From assembly GCA_902495985.1 (NCBI GenBank), contig CABUZF010000029.1:1-9450 (forward strand): a stretch of DNA of 9,450 bases, written 5' to 3'. Of this stretch, positions 6,993-9,450 are shown piece by piece. A program made the translations under genes and the position numbers. Below the pieces are notes generated by a model. That model had not been told where the DNA came from. It did not search any database and worked only from the letters and a program-made list of their open reading frames with translations. Positions within the stretch are counted from its first letter, which is position 1, and every line of letters begins with the position of its first letter. The DNA comes from an uncultured Collinsella sp. Lineage in GTDB: Bacteria; Actinomycetota; Coriobacteriia; Coriobacteriales; Coriobacteriaceae.

Positions 6993-7388
6993 TTAGAGGA
7001 CGAGTTGATGGTAGTCGGCGGGGGTTACGCGGCCTTCGGTAGCAGCACGGAAGGCGGCGAGGGCATCGCCGGAGAACGGCATGGCCCAGCACAGGCCGCA
7101 GCCGGCGGTGATGGAGCCGGGCAGCGGCATAATGCGCCCGGGCACACCGGCATCCAGGCACAGCTGCTCGCATTCCATCACATCGAAGGTGCTGTCAAAC
7201 GACACGATAATCTTGCGCTCGTGGTCGAGGGCATCACCGGACGGGCCTTCGCGGTGTGCCTCACGATACGCCGCAGCGGCCGCTTCCTCTTCCGCAGTAT
7301 GTCCACAGCCACCGCAGCCGCAGGTACAGGGCTCGGAACCATCGCAAGTGCAAGGCTCTCCCGTGTCGGGGCAAATATCGTGAGACAT
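6993..7388 (-). CDS. DUF3343 putative Se/S carrier-like protein with Cys-rich N-terminus
   Basis: 131 residues. Residues 59-106 match the DUF3343 family (putative Se/S carrier-like, also the C-terminal part of YedF): a short beta strand (KIIVSFDSTFDVMECEQLC), then RIMPLPGSITAGCGLCW with the conserved Cys-Gly at 97-98. Members are often found near selenium-use genes, and a role in delivering Se or S is proposed rather than proven. The first 30 residues are an added cysteine-rich segment (C6, C13, C15, C21, C23, C25, C28, H30) holding a duplicated EPCTC, followed by an Ala/Glu-rich linker. This suggests metal or chalcogen binding. GGAG lies 5 nt before the ATG, and the gap to the mobA stop is 15 nt, so the two genes form an operon. 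There is no signal peptide, so it is cytoplasmic. Confidence 0.85.
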   Translation of the reverse strand: MSHDICPDTGEPCTCDGSEPCTCGCGGCGHTAEEEAAAAAYREAHREGPSGDALDHERKIIVSFDSTFDVMECEQLCLDAGVPGRIMPLPGSITAGCGLCWAMPFSGDALAAFRAATEGRVTPADYHQLVL

Positions 7389-7403
7389 GGCAACTCCAAT
7401 CGT

Positions 7404-8036
7404 CTAGGCGAGTAACTCGGCCGCCGCAAACTCCTCGGGCGTATTGACGTTCTCGAAGCAGAGCGTCGAGCCCGCGGCCTTAACGATCTGCGGCTCATCC
7501 ATATAACCAGCCTGAACGCGATTGATCAGGCAGCGAATGCGCTGGCGGTCGCAGGCGAGCAGCTCATGAGCGACCGGCGCACACGCGTCACGGCGCCAGA
7601 CGGCGCAAAGCGGCTCAATCCCCCGCTCCTCGCGCGGGACGCACACATCGAGTGCCTCGGCCTCAACACGATCGGCAAGCGCGCCGATGAGTTCCGGCGA
7701 GACAAACGGCATATCGCAGGCGACGATCGCCACGAGAGGAAGCCGAGCCGCAGCCAGCGAGCTCGCGATGCCGCGCATGGCGCCCGCCGGCCCCTCAAGG
7801 TCCGACACTATTCGCGGCACCAGGCCGCCAAACGCGCGCTCCTCAAGGTAGACAAGCTCGCTGGGACGCGAAGTCGTCACGACCAACTCGCCGGCAACTG
7901 GCGCCAGCCGACCCAGCACGCGTTCGATGAGCGGCTCGCCGCAAAACGCCATGCGAGCCTTATCGCAGCCCATGCGCGAGGACAGCCCGCCCGCTTGGAC
8001 GACACAAGAAAGATCGGCACGTCTTACGGTAGTCAT
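7404..8036 (-). CDS. mobA: Molybdenum cofactor guanylyltransferase MobA
   Basis: 210 residues. It transfers GMP from GTP to molybdopterin to make the guanine-dinucleotide form used by DMSO-reductase-family enzymes. The nucleotide-binding signature is QAGGLSSRMGCDKA (14-27, normally LAGGxSxRMGxDKA). ACDMPF at 106-111 carries the Mg-binding Asp108, and the C-terminal FENVNTPEE at 194-202 is the typical MobA NxNTPED element. The length is usual for MobA. Gln14 replaces the common Leu/Ala just before AGG, a mild oddity. Start: GGAGGTG (8052-8046) lies 9 nt before the ATG at 8036; the open frame continues far upstream through the tRNA-Sec gene, but that part cannot be coding. It is followed after 15 nt by the Se/S carrier gene. 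MobA is more likely than the cytidylyltransferase MocA, given the C-terminal motif. Confidence 0.92.
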   Translation of the reverse strand: MTTVRRADLSCVVQAGGLSSRMGCDKARMAFCGEPLIERVLGRLAPVAGELVVTTSRPSELVYLEERAFGGLVPRIVSDLEGPAGAMRGIASSLAAARLPLVAIVACDMPFVSPELIGALADRVEAEALDVCVPREERGIEPLCAVWRRDACAPVAHELLACDRQRIRCLINRVQAGYMDEPQIVKAAGSTLCFENVNTPEEFAAAELLA

Positions 8037-8126
8037 ACGGCAAAACACCTCCATCGGCATGCTCGAAACCCGGTGCACGAAGCTAAATACAGCCACCGAA
8101 ATAGCAGCGCTACGAAAAGCTCGTGC

Positions 8127-8182
8127 AAAAACAAAACAGCGCCTTTGCGGCACGCAGCAAGACCGCGAGCACAAAAGCGCTG
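8127..8182 (-). terminator. Probable intrinsic terminator after tRNA-Sec
   Basis: On the minus strand CAGCGCTTTT (8182-8173) pairs with AAAGGCGCTG (8146-8137), 10 bp with one G-T, enclosing an inner GCGG/CCGC stem. TTTTGTTTTT (8136-8127) follows. It begins 9 nt after the tRNA, so selC probably forms its own transcript, with mobA reached by readthrough or from an unidentified promoter. Confidence 0.65.
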
Positions 8183-8190
8183 GTAGCGTA

Positions 8191-8287
8191 TGGCGGGAAC
8201 GTATGTGAATCGAACACATCCAAGACGTTTTGCACGCCTCGCAACGGTTTTGAGGACCGCGGAGCCCACCGGAGCCCATCCGTTCCC
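8191..8287 (-). tRNA. selC: tRNA-Sec (selenocysteine, anticodon TCA), CCA encoded
   Basis: The 97-nt reverse complement has the features of bacterial tRNA-Sec. The acceptor is GGGAACG/CGTTCCC, the discriminator is G and CCA is encoded (8193-8191). The D-loop contains TCCGGTG as in E. coli selC. The anticodon arm GCGGT-CCTCAAA-ACCGT gives anticodon TCA, which reads UGA. The long variable arm GAGGCGT/ACGTCTT has a 7-bp stem, and the T-arm is ATGTG-TTCGATT-CACAT. SelA charges this tRNA with selenocysteine and SelB delivers it; neither gene is in the window, and no selenoprotein gene was recognised here. The eighth acceptor pair would be G-A, and the D-arm is a direct repeat of GGGCTCC. A Trp-type suppressor tRNA is excluded by the long variable arm and overall length. 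Confidence 0.94.
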
Positions 8288-8299
8288 AAGTGCGGGGGT

Positions 8300-8308
8300 A
8301 TTTTACCA
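8300..8308 (-). promoter_or_regulatory. Extended -10 promoter of selC
   Basis: TGGTAAAAT on the minus strand is an extended -10 (TGn plus TAAAAT, 5 of 6). The hexamer (8305-8300) ends 12 nt before the tRNA 5' end. Only a weak -35 (TTGGGA) at 19 nt is present, as is common for extended -10 promoters. Confidence 0.65.
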
Positions 8309-8380
8309 AACCGAGCAGGCCCCATCCCAAAAAGACGAACAAGAAGTTGCGGTGGAATAGTTCCTGTATTTGCTGCCAAA

Positions 8381-9450
8381 GGGGGTGCGGACGATTTCTT
8401 GGACCGCGCCTAGGCGTATCCAAGCTTCCTGCGGTACTCCATCGGGCTGAGCCACCCGAGGGACTTCTTGATCCGCTCCTCACGATAGTATACGAGGTAG
8501 GCCTCGAGCCTGCCCATGAACTCCCCGGCCGTCACGCCCTCCCAGTCCCTGTAGTGGAAGAACTCGTTCTTGAGGCGGCCGAAGAAGCCCTCGCAGGCCG
8601 AGTTGTCCGGGCTGCAGCCCTTCGCGGACATGCTCCTGACCAGCCCGTTCTCCTCGCAGATCCCGATCCACTCCGGCCAGCGGTAGTGGCCGCCGCGGTC
8701 CGAGTGGATCGTCGTGCGGGCGCCCGCCGGCCTGGCCGCGCAGGCCTTGAGCAGGCTCGAGTTCGCGAGGCGCTTGTCGGGGTGCAGCCCGATCGACCAG
8801 GCGACGGGCATCCCGTCGAAGCAGTCGACGATCGGGCTCAGGTAGACCTTCCCGCCGCCCGGGAGCCTGAACTCGGTGATGTCGGTGAGCCACAGCCGGT
8901 TGGGCTCGTCGGCGTGGAAATTCCTGTTCACGAGGTTCTCCGGCGCCTTGGAGACCTCGCCGGCGTAGGAGCTGTAGCCCCGGGCGCGCCTCTTGTTGTA
9001 GACGACCTCGAGGCCCTCCTCGCGCATCACGCGGGCCACGCGCTTCTCGCTGGCGCGGACCCCCTCGCGGCGCAGGCGCGCCCAGACGGTGCGGTACCCC
9101 CAGCACCCCGAGCCCTCGCGGAAGATGCGCACCACGCGGCCGCGTATGTCGGCGTCGCGGTCGCGCGGCGCGGCGACGCGGGGCCTCCAGTACTCATAGG
9201 AGCTCTTCGATATCCTCAAGAAACCTGTGATCGAGCGGAGGGGCAGGGCGGTCGCCCGCCTCAATCTCTCGCCGAGCTCGCACTTGCTCCTGTTCGAGAT
9301 CGAAGCCGGGTCCCACCCTTCCGCTTTTAGGTCGGCCAACACCGCCCTGAGCAGCAGGTTCTCTATCTGGTCCTCGTTGAGCCCGGCGAGCGGGCCGGTC
9401 GCGGGCGGGGCGTAGATCGACTTGTCGGGGCCCAAGCTGGCCTCCTTCCG
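8381..9450 (-). mobile_element. IS3-family insertion sequence, one end in view
   Basis: The element holds the transposase gene and about 25 nt of terminal sequence after its stop (GTGCGGACGATTTCTTGGAC on the plus strand, near 8385-8404). The other end lies beyond the window, so inverted repeats and target duplication cannot be checked, and the boundary is an estimate. Base composition is visibly richer in G+C than the neighbouring selC region. Confidence 0.6.
8410..9435 (-). CDS. IS3-family transposase (OrfB-type, DDE integrase core)
   Basis: 341 residues from a TTG start. An HTH_21-like region spans about 95-150 (GYRTVWARLRREG), and the integrase core follows with Asp185 (LWLTD), Asp246 (HSDRGGHY) and Glu282 (NSACEGFFGRLKNE). 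The second Asp and the Glu are separated by exactly 35 residues, the D-D(35)E pattern of IS3 elements. The C-terminus reads SLGWLSPMEYRRKLGY, typical of the family. GGAGG lies 5 nt before the TTG at 9435, but the frame stays open to the right edge. The true product may therefore start farther upstream or arise by -1 frameshifting from an OrfA outside the window. The catalytic residues are intact, so it may be active. Confidence 0.93.
   Translation of the reverse strand: MGPDKSIYAPPATGPLAGLNEDQIENLLLRAVLADLKAEGWDPASISNRSKCELGERLRRATALPLRSITGFLRISKSSYEYWRPRVAAPRDRDADIRGRVVRIFREGSGCWGYRTVWARLRREGVRASEKRVARVMREEGLEVVYNKRRARGYSSYAGEVSKAPENLVNRNFHADEPNRLWLTDITEFRLPGGGKVYLSPIVDCFDGMPVAWSIGLHPDKRLANSSLLKACAARPAGARTTIHSDRGGHYRWPEWIGICEENGLVRSMSAKGCSPDNSACEGFFGRLKNEFFHYRDWEGVTAGEFMGRLEAYLVYYREERIKKSLGWLSPMEYRRKLGYA

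Noticed and set aside
8037..8126. Possible Moco riboswitch or structured leader before mobA (GCACGAAGC at 8075-8083 with GCTCGTGC at 8119-8126)
   Set aside because: There is only one short inverted repeat with a long loop, and I do not see the conserved Moco riboswitch core.
8037..8483. Upstream extension of the mobA frame, including a hydrophobic stretch (FLFVFLGWGLLGLVKY)
   Set aside because: The frame runs through the tRNA-Sec gene and its terminator, and mobA has a well-placed SD and ATG at 8036. The hydrophobic stretch could be a gene remnant cut by the IS, but nothing supports it.
8290..9330. A 346-codon plus-strand frame opposite the transposase
   Set aside because: It is antisense to an intact D-D(35)E transposase, and its composition is an artefact of high GC.

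Overview
The window looks like chromosome from a high-GC anaerobic gut actinobacterium, most likely a Coriobacteriia member close to Collinsella. This is an inference from GC content, protein styles and the selenium/molybdenum gene set; no search was possible. Every gene I can support lies on the minus strand, so the window reads right to left.

From the right edge (upstream) to the left: (1) an IS3-family transposase gene, cut by the window edge, with the end of its element near 8381-8390; (2) a tRNA-Sec gene (selC, anticodon TCA) with its own extended -10 promoter and a terminator; (3) a close pair, mobA (molybdopterin guanylyltransferase) and a DUF3343-type putative Se/S carrier protein with a cysteine-rich N-terminus; (4) gdhA, a hexameric glutamate dehydrogenase ending in a very strong terminator; (5) a two-gene operon with a 1-nt stop/start overlap: a FAD-binding subunit (YgfM type) and a fused [2Fe-2S]/molybdopterin hydroxylase (XdhD type), also ending in a terminator; (6) tRNA-Leu(TAG); (7) trigger factor (tig), whose C-terminal end runs off the left edge.

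The unifying theme is selenium and molybdenum. selC supplies the tRNA for selenocysteine, and mobA makes the guanine-dinucleotide molybdenum cofactor used by DMSO-reductase-family enzymes, including Sec-containing formate dehydrogenases. The DUF3343 protein belongs to a family proposed to carry Se or S. The YgfM/XdhD pair belongs to the xanthine-dehydrogenase superfamily branch whose members co-occur with selenium genes and with anaerobic purine catabolism. gdhA could handle ammonia from nitrogen-rich substrates, but its position may be chance.

I see no CRISPR array, phage gene, toxin-antitoxin pair or clearly new multigene system. The items most worth following are the selC-mobA-Se/S-carrier cluster with its Cys-rich carrier, the substitutions near the XdhD active site, and two intergenic palindromes that share a core but have different arms.
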